This document shows positions 17,814 to 26,463 of a stretch of 64,000 nt of DNA, piece by piece. The stretch's first letter is position 1; each line of letters begins with the position of its first letter. Source of the stretch: Woeseia sp. (GTDB lineage Bacteria; Pseudomonadota; Gammaproteobacteria; Steroidobacterales; Woeseiaceae); contig JAJFKW010000001.1 of NCBI GenBank assembly GCA_021773015.1, positions 3,269,305 to 3,333,304 of the forward strand, in the 5' to 3' direction. Below the pieces are notes generated by a model, which saw nothing but the letters and a program-made list of their open reading frames with translations, did no database searches and was not told the origin of the DNA. Both the position numbers and the translations under genes were made by a program.

Positions 17814-18239
17814 TTGCCCGGTAGTGATCGCCGACGGTTTCATGCAGCATTGGTTCACTTTCCTATTGCCTGTTGGAGTTTCGTTACGCTCTTAAAGTGC
17901 GCCGAGTTAATCGACTTACAGAGACACCTGCCAGGTATTGATCTTGTATTGTTATCCATTCTTCTGGTGTGGGTTGGGATTGCGTTCGCTGGCGCGGCCG
18001 CAATTTTTGGACTCATAGAATACTCGGCGCTGCCAGACAATTCGCGCGTACTTTACCGGGCGAATTCGCACATCATGGCGGTCAGTGGCAGCGCATTGTG
18101 TTTCGCTGTAGTAGCGCTAATCGATCAGAAAACCATATTTATCGTTGGCCCGGAAATCGCCAGTCGTGTCGCCGCTGTTGTTGGGTTTATATTACTGGTG
18201 ATCGCCGGTCACAACGGCGGAAAATTGGTATTACGTTAG
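17814..18239 (+). CDS. DUF2231-like membrane protein
   Basis: 141 residues from a TTG start at 17814. An unusually strong GGAGGT lies 9 bases upstream. The longer frame from 17784 overlaps the previous gene and has no such site. The opening RRRFHAALVHFPIACW matches the H-x-x-x-V-H-F-P-I signature of DUF2231 proteins, and four hydrophobic helices follow. A later histidine in ANSHIMAVSG could pair with the first one, as expected of a haem-binding four-helix bundle. It is the last gene of the sigma-cytochrome operon and may be its membrane electron-transfer partner; that role is inferred. Confidence 0.75.
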   Translation: MPGSDRRRFHAALVHFPIACWSFVTLLKCAELIDLQRHLPGIDLVLLSILLVWVGIAFAGAAAIFGLIEYSALPDNSRVLYRANSHIMAVSGSALCFAVVALIDQKTIFIVGPEIASRVAAVVGFILLVIAGHNGGKLVLR

Positions 18240-18305
18240 CGGTACGTCGATATTACCAAGCGGCTGTAAGTTTTCACGAAAATTTTGCAACAGCAAGAGG
18301 CGTGC

Positions 18306-19310
18306 TTACGCTCGATGCTCAACTGCCGATGTGAAGCGCTCGAACAAGTACTGCCCAGCGGCGACTGGCCGATACAAGGGCTGTTCGCCTGGCGAAACGC
18401 AATTTGGCAAGCAGCTAATTTGCGTATCGAAATTCGTGTTTTGAAAGTAGGCGAGCGACTGCCTGCGAGGAGTCGTTTCATTTTCAGCTGGAGGTCGCGT
18501 AACTACCCGATGTAAAGTTGAAACCCAGCGGTCGTTGGTCCAACGAGCCATCATGTCGCCAATATTAACTATGTAAGCGTTTTCAACTAGCGGGGCGGCC
18601 ACCCAGATGCCCTCCGGAAGGCGAATTTCCAAGCCATGGACCTCCCTATCAGGCATGAGCAGCGTTACGGTTCCGTAATCCGAGTGTTCCCCCGCGGCTT
18701 TTTGGTCGGGCAATAGGGGCCCGGTGTTCTCTGGATAGTTTATACAACGAAGCGCGCTGACATGATGATCGTGAAATGCGTGAAAGTAATCCAATGGTAA
18801 ACCGAGTGCTGCAGCAAATAGCTTCATTATGTTCGCACCAAGGACTTCCATTTCATGGTAGTAATCTATCCAAGCGCGAGAAAATCTTTGCGGGTCCTCG
18901 GGCCAAACATTCTCTCCATAATGAAAATCAAACTCATCGATTGCTAAATTAGTGGTTGGTGCGTTTAGCGGGCCACAGCCGAAACTTTCCTTAACATCTG
19001 GTGGTGTATCGGTGCCCAATGATCTAGCCAATGCCTCTGACTGGATTGGAAAATATCCGCGCGGGCAATTCAGATTGTCCGATCGGCACCTGAGTTTTTG
19101 CTCAATCGGCAGGTCGAAAAATGCCCGACTCAAATCCCAAATATCGTCGATTATCGACTGCGGAACGCCGTGATTCTCAATGATCAGAAATCCGCTGGAG
19201 CGACACGTGTTGTCTACTTGCGTCGCGATTTCTCGTTGAACGCTTGCGGATTCATGTAAAAACGTGCCCAAGTCGAATGCCGGAATTGGCGATCGCAGAT
19301 GCGTGTTCAT
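18306..19310 (-). CDS. 2-oxoglutarate/Fe(II)-dependent oxygenase, isopenicillin N synthase family
   Basis: 334 residues. The N-terminal DIOX_N part (SGFLIIENHGVP) and the C-terminal jelly-roll are both present. The iron ligands are His209 and Asp211 in GEHSDYG and His267 in TLHRVV. The 2-oxoglutarate site RxS is R283-Q-S285. All needed residues are there, so the enzyme is probably active in the cytoplasm. The family hydroxylates or desaturates many small molecules, and the substrate cannot be read from the sequence. No signal peptide is seen. The gene converges on the DUF2231-like gene and lies 56 bp downstream of the NHL-like lipoprotein gene on the same strand, perhaps by chance. Confidence 0.92.
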   Translation of the reverse strand: MNTHLRSPIPAFDLGTFLHESASVQREIATQVDNTCRSSGFLIIENHGVPQSIIDDIWDLSRAFFDLPIEQKLRCRSDNLNCPRGYFPIQSEALARSLGTDTPPDVKESFGCGPLNAPTTNLAIDEFDFHYGENVWPEDPQRFSRAWIDYYHEMEVLGANIMKLFAAALGLPLDYFHAFHDHHVSALRCINYPENTGPLLPDQKAAGEHSDYGTVTLLMPDREVHGLEIRLPEGIWVAAPLVENAYIVNIGDMMARWTNDRWVSTLHRVVTRPPAENETTPRRQSLAYFQNTNFDTQISCLPNCVSPGEQPLYRPVAAGQYLFERFTSAVEHRA

Positions 19311-19366
19311 TATGTTTGTCAGTTGATTGAGCCGCGTGATAAGTGATTGTGCGCCCTAGGGCGACA

Positions 19367-21508
19367 TCAAAAATATGGCGTCACCGTGAGTGCTATGTTT
19401 CGTTGATCGCGAATTCTATAGTTATCAGTATCGCCGATATCGATGCTGATAGTCGTATCCAATTCATCAGTGACATTAATGTCCATGACGCGATTCAGCG
19501 TCGCATTTAGTCCGTTATTGCCGTCACCGACATCAATATTTTCGCTTCCCAGAGTCACTAAGCCGCTACCGCTTGGTAAATCCGTATTTCCGGCCACTAG
19601 ATGTATCGTGCCAAACTCATCGATCATACGTATTCGGTGATTATCAGCGTCGACAAAGAATATTCGATCATCCAACACCCGTGGCGCAAACGGCCAGTCG
19701 AGGATTGCGGAACGAGCATGCTGTCGGTCGCCGCGAAAGCCAACTACTTCATTGTCGAAATTGCCCGTTGCCAACGAGGTTGGACCGGTTCCCGCCAAAG
19801 TGTCGATCTGACCGGGCAGTAACGTAATGCCAGCAACGCTTAGCGTGTCCGACGCAGTTAAATTGGCAACCCGCAGACGATTGTTGTGGCCGTCAGCAAT
19901 GACCATTAATCCGCTGTTGGTGACGTCTATATCAATAGGAAAGCTCAGTTGTGCAGACGCTGCAGCATTACCGTCACCGGAAAACCCTTGTATACCCATT
20001 CCCGCGACCCGTTCTGCAGCTCCAGACGCTAAATTGAGCCTAAGTACTTCGTGGTTTCCGCTGTTGCTCACATAAATGAGTCCATCCGCTCCCACGCGTG
20101 CGGCGGTCGGCGAATCTATCGTGAAACCAGGAAAGCTAAGCGTTTGGATGTTGCTGTAGTTACTTGCAGATGTTGCCAAAAGTACCTGATCACTGCCGTA
20201 ATCCGCGATTACCACGTCGTCATTGCTGAGAAAATCGAAAACCATTGGTCGATCAAGTCCTACAATGACTTTGCTCGACGTGCCGTCGCCATTGTCTTTG
20301 CACAAAGACCCATCGTCCCAAAGCGTATAGAAGAGCTCAGCAAGTGAGTTTCGTGCGACACCCCAGCTTCGCTCGATGCCAAAATTGTTATTGAAATTTG
20401 TCGGAAGACCTGCGAGTGCCGCGCCATTACCGATCGTCGTACTGACAATGCCGGTTTCCACCGTCAACTCACCACTACGAATAATTGGCCCGGTTATTGT
20501 TACTTCGCGCTGCGTGCCGATACTCGAAATACTTATAGGCACCGCACCGGAATTATTTGCACGCGCGAAATCAGGTTCAAAATCGTAGATATTGGATGCA
20601 TCAAACTCTAATTCGTAGAAATAGTCGCCGTCCGGCACTAAAGACACATCTCCAATCTGCAACGGCGTGTCAAGATTGTTGTTTGTTGAGGCTCGATAAA
20701 AATCGATGCAACCGGGACTGGTTAGACTTGCCACCCCCAGAGTTCCTGCTATGTGTGGGCTTCCGGCGGCCAGCCATTGGTTGAATATGTCAGGGCGCAC
20801 ATCGCACCCGCCATTGTCGGTGAAGAAAATGGGCCCTTTGGTGCCGCTGGCAACAACGGCGCCATTGACATCCAGCAGGCGGAAGATGGCGGTACCGTTT
20901 CCAATCGAATCGCCCGGCGCGGGGGCGGTTCCCACATTGAGAAGCCGGCTTGCAAGCGCAACTGTTTGCGAATTACCCGAGCCGAATACAGTTGCCTGTT
21001 CAAGATCTTGCACCATTATGTCACCAAACAACTCACCCTCCGCCGAGGTCGTCGTCGGTACTGCAGTAATAGAAAGCGTGTAATCATTAGTGATGCCACC
21101 TACCCCAAACACTCTTACGACATAGTCACCAGCTGCTAATGAGAAGACCGTCAATTCTTCATTATCAGTGGAGCTGTCTCCAGTAGCGACTTGTGTACCG
21201 AAACTGTCGAGAAGTCGGATGTTCAGGTCGCCGCTGGCGTGTGCAAATATGCCGTTTATTTGTACGTCAGAATCGCTGGCAATCGTAAAGCTAAAGAAGT
21301 CTTCGTCGCTTGCGGAGCTTATCGATAGATCGACTTGTTGGGCCGGTAGATTCAGCGGTGTCGCCGATGCTGGATCGTCATTTGGCTCGAAGCGATCACC
21401 GCCTGATGGCGGGGGAGGTGGAGGGTTTGTGATCGGGGTGGGTGATCCACTTCCGCCACACGCGCCAAGCGTTATGACAAGCAGGCTGATGAAAACTCTA
21501 ACGTTCAT
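19367..21508 (-). CDS. Lipoprotein with pre-peptidase (PPC) and NHL-like beta-propeller domains
   Basis: 713 residues. The signal sequence ends with LGACGG, lipidated Cys at residue 17, followed by a proline-rich linker. Residues about 35-150 match a pre-peptidase C-terminal domain (DRFEPNDDPASATPL, SDEDFFSF, GDYVVRVFG). A beta-sandwich region follows. From about 380 on come repeated blade-like segments such as SPTAARVGADGLIYVSNSGNHEVLRLN and DVTNSGLMVIADGHNNRLRV, typical of NHL propellers. No catalytic triad is seen. It is likely an outer-membrane or surface-exposed binding protein. The last residues, TVTPYF, end in an aromatic pair. Confidence 0.8.
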   Translation of the reverse strand: MNVRVFISLLVITLGACGGSGSPTPITNPPPPPPSGGDRFEPNDDPASATPLNLPAQQVDLSISSASDEDFFSFTIASDSDVQINGIFAHASGDLNIRLLDSFGTQVATGDSSTDNEELTVFSLAAGDYVVRVFGVGGITNDYTLSITAVPTTTSAEGELFGDIMVQDLEQATVFGSGNSQTVALASRLLNVGTAPAPGDSIGNGTAIFRLLDVNGAVVASGTKGPIFFTDNGGCDVRPDIFNQWLAAGSPHIAGTLGVASLTSPGCIDFYRASTNNNLDTPLQIGDVSLVPDGDYFYELEFDASNIYDFEPDFARANNSGAVPISISSIGTQREVTITGPIIRSGELTVETGIVSTTIGNGAALAGLPTNFNNNFGIERSWGVARNSLAELFYTLWDDGSLCKDNGDGTSSKVIVGLDRPMVFDFLSNDDVVIADYGSDQVLLATSASNYSNIQTLSFPGFTIDSPTAARVGADGLIYVSNSGNHEVLRLNLASGAAERVAGMGIQGFSGDGNAAASAQLSFPIDIDVTNSGLMVIADGHNNRLRVANLTASDTLSVAGITLLPGQIDTLAGTGPTSLATGNFDNEVVGFRGDRQHARSAILDWPFAPRVLDDRIFFVDADNHRIRMIDEFGTIHLVAGNTDLPSGSGLVTLGSENIDVGDGNNGLNATLNRVMDINVTDELDTTISIDIGDTDNYRIRDQRNIALTVTPYF

Positions 21509-21668
21509 GTGGAAGTCGCCTCTCGACTATTTTCATGCGCGATAAGCTTCGCTACGGAATTGTTTGAGATTATTTTGAGCATTGTCGTGTCCGTCCGGTG
21601 ACGTTGCGAAAACCTCATCGCGCTCGCGGCCAATATTGCCGTCACGCAACACAACGAATGTATCAGAG

Positions 21669-21848
21669 ATGAAGGTTGTAACACTTTTTCTAGTAATTTT
21701 CCTTGCCGCTTGTTCCAATTCTGATCCGGAAATACGGGAATTGTTGCGCGCGATGAGCGGCGACGATTACTTTGCGACGTCCGATGAAGAGCGTAAAGTC
21801 ATTACCGCGCGCTCGATAGAATTTTTCAAAATAGCCGCGAACTTCTAA
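21669..21848 (+). CDS. Very small lipoprotein, possibly a truncated gene
   Basis: 59 residues from ATG 21669, starting a signal peptide with lipobox FLAAC (Cys16). The body (ELLRAMSGDDYFATSDEERK) is charged and helical. Protein-like sequence continues past the stop in another frame from about 21877 to 22010 (ESAIEAGEESLAFHLSLNAAKE), although one in-frame stop lies just before it. This suggests a longer ancestor cut by a frameshift. The longer open frame upstream of 21669 is not coding-like. The family is unknown. Confidence 0.5.
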   Translation: MKVVTLFLVIFLAACSNSDPEIRELLRAMSGDDYFATSDEERKVITARSIEFFKIAANF

Positions 21849-22480
21849 GGAATGTGGCAGTGTGTGACTACGCATAGGACGAAAAAGTTCGCGCGAACCT
21901 ATATAGGGAATCGGCAATTGAGGCGGGCGAAGAATCGCTCGCATTTCATCTGAGCTTGAATGCGGCTAAGGAGCGCGCTGGAAAATTGAGTCGCCAGCCT
22001 TGCTGTATATCCCGCGTACCACGTACTCAACTACTCAAATAATTTCGCGTTTGGTAGATAATTCTAGTAAAAGGCTTGAGCGAGTGACGGTGACGCATAA
22101 CACAGACAGATAATGTGCTGCGAAGAAACGTTGGAAGGCGTGCCAATTCACGTACTGTCGAACAAATCGAGCGTTATGCGTCGGCTGGTTTCAGTCGCTA
22201 AAAGCAGACACATTACCGCACTAGTCGAGCCTTATTCGATCTCCCTATTGGCAAAATCAATAGTTCTTCGAAACTAAATAGTCGCTTTTAGGCGACGTAC
22301 AAATAGGCGAACACGCGGATATCCGCTGTCTGCACTATTTTCCCTGACTATTCCGAAAATATGTCTCTGATTCGAAAATAGAATTTCTTCAGTGGCATAG
22401 CATTTGCAACGAAACGTGCAGAGCTCTGGATGGAGCTCTCAGGCAATTGTGCCTTAGCCAAATCGACATGGAGAAGCCAA
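21849..22480. other. 632-bp region without an intact gene
   Basis: The first 160 bases look like the decayed end of the small lipoprotein gene (see that entry). The remaining 470 bases show no coding pattern on either strand. A short hairpin, GTCGC-ttttag-GCGAC, lies at 22281-22296. The last 100 bases hold the promoter and ribosome site of the EF-hand gene. Confidence 0.4.
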
Positions 22481-22714
22481 ATGAAGACATTGAGCGCAAT
22501 AGTATTTGTACTGCTGCTGTTAGGCGTCGCGAATTCACAAGCACGTGAGGAAGCGCCAACGTTTAACAAACTCGACAGCGATGCCGATGGCAAGATTAGC
22601 GTTAATGAGGCGGAAGCTGATATGCGAGTGCTTGAGCAATTCCGAAGACTCGATGCGAATGGCGATGGGCTGCTAACTCGCGAAGAGTTCGCAAGTCTAG
22701 ACAGCCACCAATAG
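22481..22714 (+). CDS. Exported EF-hand calcium-binding protein
   Basis: 77 residues from ATG 22481, with GGAGA about 7 bases upstream. A signal peptide (LSAIVFVLLLLGVANSQA) is followed by two canonical EF-hand loops. The first, DSDADGKISVNE, begins near residue 35 and the second, DANGDGLLTREE, near residue 59. Both have the D-x-D-x-D-G arrangement and a Glu in the twelfth position, so calcium binding is likely. The mature protein is only about 55 residues, essentially one EF-hand pair, acting in the periplasm or outside. A hairpin follows the gene. The upstream open frame to 22430 is not needed. Confidence 0.88.
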   Translation: MKTLSAIVFVLLLLGVANSQAREEAPTFNKLDSDADGKISVNEAEADMRVLEQFRRLDANGDGLLTREEFASLDSHQ

Positions 22715-22750
22715 TGCACGGTAATTTTTAAACAAACCCTTATGGGTTTG

Positions 22751-22779
22751 CCGGCGGGCCATAGGATGTGGCTCGCCGG
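22751..22779 (+). terminator. GC-rich hairpin after the EF-hand gene
   Basis: CCGGCGGGCC pairs with GGCTCGCCGG (one G-T pair) around a 9-base loop, followed by ATTTCAATTT rather than a clean T-run. A smaller hairpin AAACCC-TTAT-GGGTTT lies just before it. It is a probable but weak terminator. Confidence 0.5.
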
Positions 22780-22787
22780 ATTTCAAT

Positions 22788-22883
22788 TTAGCCGCCGAAT
22801 CTATGCCGGTAGTCACGCGGTGTCACACCAAGTTCGGCGAGAGATGCATAGCGCATATTTTCGACCAAATCAACGCTACTAGA
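22788..22883 (-). pseudogene. C-terminal remnant of an AraC-family regulator
   Basis: The last 31 codons of an AraC-type regulator are seen in reverse: SSVDLVENMRYASLAELGVTPRDY and then RHRFGG and a stop. The LGVTPRDYR signature is the usual end of the helix-turn-helix domain, most like the GlxA group. Nothing upstream remains: the frame meets a stop directly before this segment. It lies 10 bp after the end of the disulfide oxidoreductase gene. Short length limits confidence. Confidence 0.5.
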
Positions 22884-22892
22884 TGACCGTTG

Positions 22893-24272
22893 TTAAACGA
22901 GTGGTTGCATTTCCTGAAGAACGGTTGGAATCAATTCAGAAACGGTTGGATGAATGTGTACCGCGCGTGAGATGACCTTGTAGGATTGCTTGGCGTACAT
23001 AACATCCAACAAGCCGTGAATTGCCTCGTCTCCGTTGAGACCAAGAATTGCGGCGCCCAATATTTCTTCACTATCGGCATCAACAACTATTTTGATAAAG
23101 CCTCGTGTTTCGCCGAATTCACGCGCGCGTCCAACACGCGTCATCATTCGTTTACCAACCAGTGCATTGCGACCAGATTCGCGGACTTGTTGCTCTGTCA
23201 TCCCCACACGGCCGAGCGGTGGATCGGTAAATAGGCCGTAGCAAAGTATTCGATCCGACACTCGCCTTGCGCCATTGTCAAACAGATTCGCTGCGACGAT
23301 TTCGTAGTCGTTATATGCAGTGTGAGTAAATGCACCGCGTCCGTTGACATCACCTACCGCCCATATGCCGGGTACGTTTGTTTGTAGTTGATCGTCGACG
23401 GTTAGAAACCCAAAACCGTTGGTCGCAAGCCCCGCAGCTTCAATGCCAAGGTCGTCCGTATTGGGGATACGGCCGACGGCGATCAGTAGATGCGAGCCTA
23501 AGACCTCACTCGGATTTTCGCTGCAATTGACCCGCACAGCGATACCGGACTCCGTATTTCGCGCTTCGATACAGTCGGCATTCAAGCGAAATCGGACGCC
23601 CTCACTTTCTAGCATCTCGCGAACTGCATCCGATACGTCCTCGTCATCGCGTGCGATGATACGGTCCGCCATTTCTACCACGGTGACCTCGCTACCGAAG
23701 CGGCGATACATTTGGGCAAATTCAAGGCCGATGTAACTACCGCCTATGATAATTAGATGTTCAGGTAGATAGTCGACATCCATGATTCCCGAGTTCGTCA
23801 TAAACGGTACGTCTTCAATGCCCGGCCAATCCGGTACTCGAGCGCGCGCGCCAGCATTCACGAATATTTTTGGCGCTGTCAGGTTTCTGCCGTTGACTTC
23901 GACGGCGTCAGCACCAACAAAACGGGCGTGACCCATAATGAGTTCAACATTGTCCATGCCGCCAATCCAATTCGTCACACCTTGATTAGATGCGCCAGAA
24001 ATATCATCTTTGCGTGCTTTCACCTTGCACATATCGACGGATATATCGCCGTCGATAGCTACACCAAAGTTATCGGCCTGACGCGCTGCGTACGCAATGC
24101 GAGCGCTACCCACAAGCGTTTTCGTTGGGATGCAGCCGACGTTCACACAGGTACCGCCGACAAGATTGCGTTCAATGATCGCTGTCTTCAGTCCTTCACT
24201 ATTCAAACGACCAGCTAACGCAGGACCCGCTTGTCCCGTACCGATGATAATCGCGTCGTATTGTTCTGACAT
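22893..24272 (-). CDS. FAD-dependent pyridine nucleotide-disulfide oxidoreductase, mercuric reductase-like
   Basis: 459 residues from ATG 24272, with GGAG 9 bases upstream. The FAD site is IIIGTGQAGPALA and the redox-active disulfide is C42-VNVG-C47 in GGTCVNVGCIPTKT. A second nucleotide site is seen as IIIGGSYIGLEFAQMY. The FAD motif WAVGDVNGRG and the C-terminal dimerisation domain, ending in HIHPTVSELIPTVLQEM, are present. The catalytic His-Pro pair is there, but the paired C-terminal cysteines of true mercuric reductase are absent, and so is a heavy-metal domain. It is therefore probably a general reductase of the Mer/Lpd superfamily. No mer genes surround it. Substrate unknown. Confidence 0.9.
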   Translation of the reverse strand: MSEQYDAIIIGTGQAGPALAGRLNSEGLKTAIIERNLVGGTCVNVGCIPTKTLVGSARIAYAARQADNFGVAIDGDISVDMCKVKARKDDISGASNQGVTNWIGGMDNVELIMGHARFVGADAVEVNGRNLTAPKIFVNAGARARVPDWPGIEDVPFMTNSGIMDVDYLPEHLIIIGGSYIGLEFAQMYRRFGSEVTVVEMADRIIARDDEDVSDAVREMLESEGVRFRLNADCIEARNTESGIAVRVNCSENPSEVLGSHLLIAVGRIPNTDDLGIEAAGLATNGFGFLTVDDQLQTNVPGIWAVGDVNGRGAFTHTAYNDYEIVAANLFDNGARRVSDRILCYGLFTDPPLGRVGMTEQQVRESGRNALVGKRMMTRVGRAREFGETRGFIKIVVDADSEEILGAAILGLNGDEAIHGLLDVMYAKQSYKVISRAVHIHPTVSELIPTVLQEMQPLV

Positions 24273-24366
24273 CGATGACGTCTCCAAGGTAAGGCCTTAA
24301 CTTTCGCGCACTGTCGCCAGTTGGGCGCAAGGCATGTCTCGCTCGAAGAGCGATAATACAGGATAA

Positions 24367-25653
24367 CTAGAAGATCACGCCAAACTGCAGGGCGGCCCCG
24401 CGGGAATCGGCACCCTCCGCATAGGCGAAATCGACGGCGAGACGTCTCCAGGTGGTTCCGACGCCAACCGACACAGTTGCATCTCGATTGCTTTGCGCAT
24501 CAGTCCGAAAACCACCACGGAGTGATATGTTTGGAATTGGACGCCACTCTGCACCGATTGCGAGTTCCTGTGTTGTGCGTTCACCGCTGAGTGATTCGTT
24601 CGGCATTAAATCAAGATCGGCGGCAAGTTGAATCTGACCGATAGAATAGGCAACGCCGAATCTTGGGCGCGGCCGAAATCGCAGCGAGCTGCCATCTGTC
24701 AGATCGTAATCGGCGGGTATTGCATCTTTTATGGCCAGTCCTAGCCGCCAATGGTCGCCTATATCCTTTGCAAAACCGATATCTACATTGAACGCAAAAT
24801 CCGTTTCCGAATTTCGGTCTACATCGATTCGATCATCAATCGTTCGCTCGACGTCATTAAATGTTTCGAAGCGCTGAACTTTGAAGCTGATCCCTGCCGC
24901 AAGCGGCAGCCCGAATATTTGGATGTGGCGAGACATCGCGACGCCCGCTTCGGTGATCGCGGCGCCCGCGGCGGTGACTGTCGAGTCAAAATTGTTATCA
25001 GGGTCTATTAGTGCGCCGTTAACATCGAAGAGCTCGGGGTGTGCTGCGCCCTGAGCACCGTTTGTTGCGACAAAAGTCAGGGCTTCCTGGTAGTCGGAAA
25101 GCAGTTGGCGATCGGCTGGTGAAATAGTGGTTTGCCCTGCCGCAATCAATCTCGTACCTAAGAAAAAGCCCGCACCTTGGAACTTGCCCGGTTCGCTAAC
25201 GGCCATGCCAACGTATATATCGCCGAATAAGTCGTCTTCGTCCAGGCTCGCTAAAGTTGCGTCGAACGCAGCGCTCGCGTCGACAACAGATTGAGCATTC
25301 TGCGAATCGGCCAATTCATTAAACGTCTCTACTGCGTCTGAAATCGCGAGAATGGGATCGTCATCGACGACCTCAACCAGGTCGATTGCGGACTTCGAAC
25401 CTTGTGGAATGAGGATTGGTAGCAGAAACCGGCCATCTTGCGTTCTCTCTTCAATGTCCCGATTAAATGCGAGTAATGACGAGTTGTAAAATTGTGCATT
25501 GTCATTATTTGCGGACGCGACGGATGCTCCGCCCATTGCCATCGTGCGCGCGTCGAATATGCCAAAGGTGGTATCCGCAAGCGACGGCGTTGCGAATGCG
25601 CACGACACGCTGCCGAAAGCCGAGATAGCGAATTGGCGCAGTGGATATTTCAT
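24367..25653 (-). CDS. Outer-membrane beta-barrel-like protein of the TraF_2/PorV type
   Basis: 428 residues with a signal peptide (ending SLAD). It begins with TFGIFDARTMAMGGASVASANNDNAQFYNSSLL, the opening seen in proteins annotated as plasmid transfer TraF-like and in FadL/PorV-like barrels. Alternating beta strands fill the rest, ending in ALQFGVIF with a terminal Phe. No conjugation genes are nearby, so a role in DNA transfer is unlikely; it is more probably an outer-membrane porin-like protein of unknown substrate. It is alone on the minus strand, with a 298-bp gap to the divergent RidA gene that shows no other gene. Confidence 0.75.
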   Translation of the reverse strand: MKYPLRQFAISAFGSVSCAFATPSLADTTFGIFDARTMAMGGASVASANNDNAQFYNSSLLAFNRDIEERTQDGRFLLPILIPQGSKSAIDLVEVVDDDPILAISDAVETFNELADSQNAQSVVDASAAFDATLASLDEDDLFGDIYVGMAVSEPGKFQGAGFFLGTRLIAAGQTTISPADRQLLSDYQEALTFVATNGAQGAAHPELFDVNGALIDPDNNFDSTVTAAGAAITEAGVAMSRHIQIFGLPLAAGISFKVQRFETFNDVERTIDDRIDVDRNSETDFAFNVDIGFAKDIGDHWRLGLAIKDAIPADYDLTDGSSLRFRPRPRFGVAYSIGQIQLAADLDLMPNESLSGERTTQELAIGAEWRPIPNISLRGGFRTDAQSNRDATVSVGVGTTWRRLAVDFAYAEGADSRGAALQFGVIF

Positions 25654-25951
25654 ACTAGGGTCACGCAGTAGATCGGCAACATAATCACGCTACGGTACCT
25701 CGCTATTAACGGAAAATAGACGCGGAGTATTGAGCTAGTCTAGCACTTAGGGGGATCTGTCATAAGTCGACAAATTGCGACAGGCTTGGTTGCTGTAGCA
25801 CAGTAGGGCTCCCGCTGCGAACAACTCAGATTCGCTGCCAAAAGCTGCCAGCTCCGTATACATCATTCAAATGTTCTATCGTATGATGTAAAAGCCGGCG
25901 CCAGAGCAACGTGGGCGGCGAACATGATTTTCAATATGGAGTGCTAGCTGC

Positions 25952-26314
25952 ATGAATAATCTCAGACCGCATTTTTCGTTGACGCGCCGCGCGGGGGGAT
26001 TCGTATTTGTCTCCGGTCAGTTGCCGTTTGACGAGAGCATGCGGATAGTTGAAGGTGGCATCGAAACGCAAACGCGCCAGTGCCTAGATAACCTTCAGGC
26101 CGCACTTATAACAGAGGGTGTCGGGCTGACGGATATTGTGAAGATGATGGTTTGGCTGGCAAATACCGATGATTTTTGGGTGTTTAATGGGGCTTATGCG
26201 GAGTACTTTCCCGACACCCCGCCGGTCCGATCCACTGTAGGTGCCACATTGGCGGTTCCGGGGGCAAAAATAGAAATGGAGGCCATGGCGTGGCTCGGTG
26301 AGGATCGGAATTAG
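25952..26314 (+). CDS. RidA/YjgF-family enamine/imine deaminase
   Basis: 120 residues, full length for the family, with no signal peptide. The central segment QTRQCLDNLQAALITEGVGLTDIVKM and the end PVRSTVGATLAVPGAKIEMEAMA match RidA proteins. The Arg in PPVRS corresponds to the catalytic arginine that binds the 2-iminoacid carboxylate, and the Glu in KIEMEA is also there. It is expected to act in the cytoplasm, hydrolysing reactive enamines from PLP-enzyme side reactions. A second, exported relative at 34299 lacks this Arg. The following gene is the AAA+ protein, 150 bp away. Confidence 0.9.
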   Translation: MNNLRPHFSLTRRAGGFVFVSGQLPFDESMRIVEGGIETQTRQCLDNLQAALITEGVGLTDIVKMMVWLANTDDFWVFNGAYAEYFPDTPPVRSTVGATLAVPGAKIEMEAMAWLGEDRN

Positions 26315-26463
26315 GATTGCGATATTTGCGTCTACTCATCAACAAGTTAATGTCGCGCCTAACACTGACGTTGTGCATGCAGAAACGATATCTATTGGCA
26401 CGCTCCTGATACCATTAACATAAATCTGCCCTGTTCCAATGGTCATTCCATAACAGTTTCAAC

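Noticed and set aside
22893-24272. True mercuric reductase
   Set aside because: No heavy-metal domain, no paired C-terminal cysteines and no mer genes nearby.
24367-25653. Conjugation protein TraF
   Set aside because: Resemblance is to the TraF_2/PorV outer-membrane group. No conjugation genes are near, so a transfer role is not supported.
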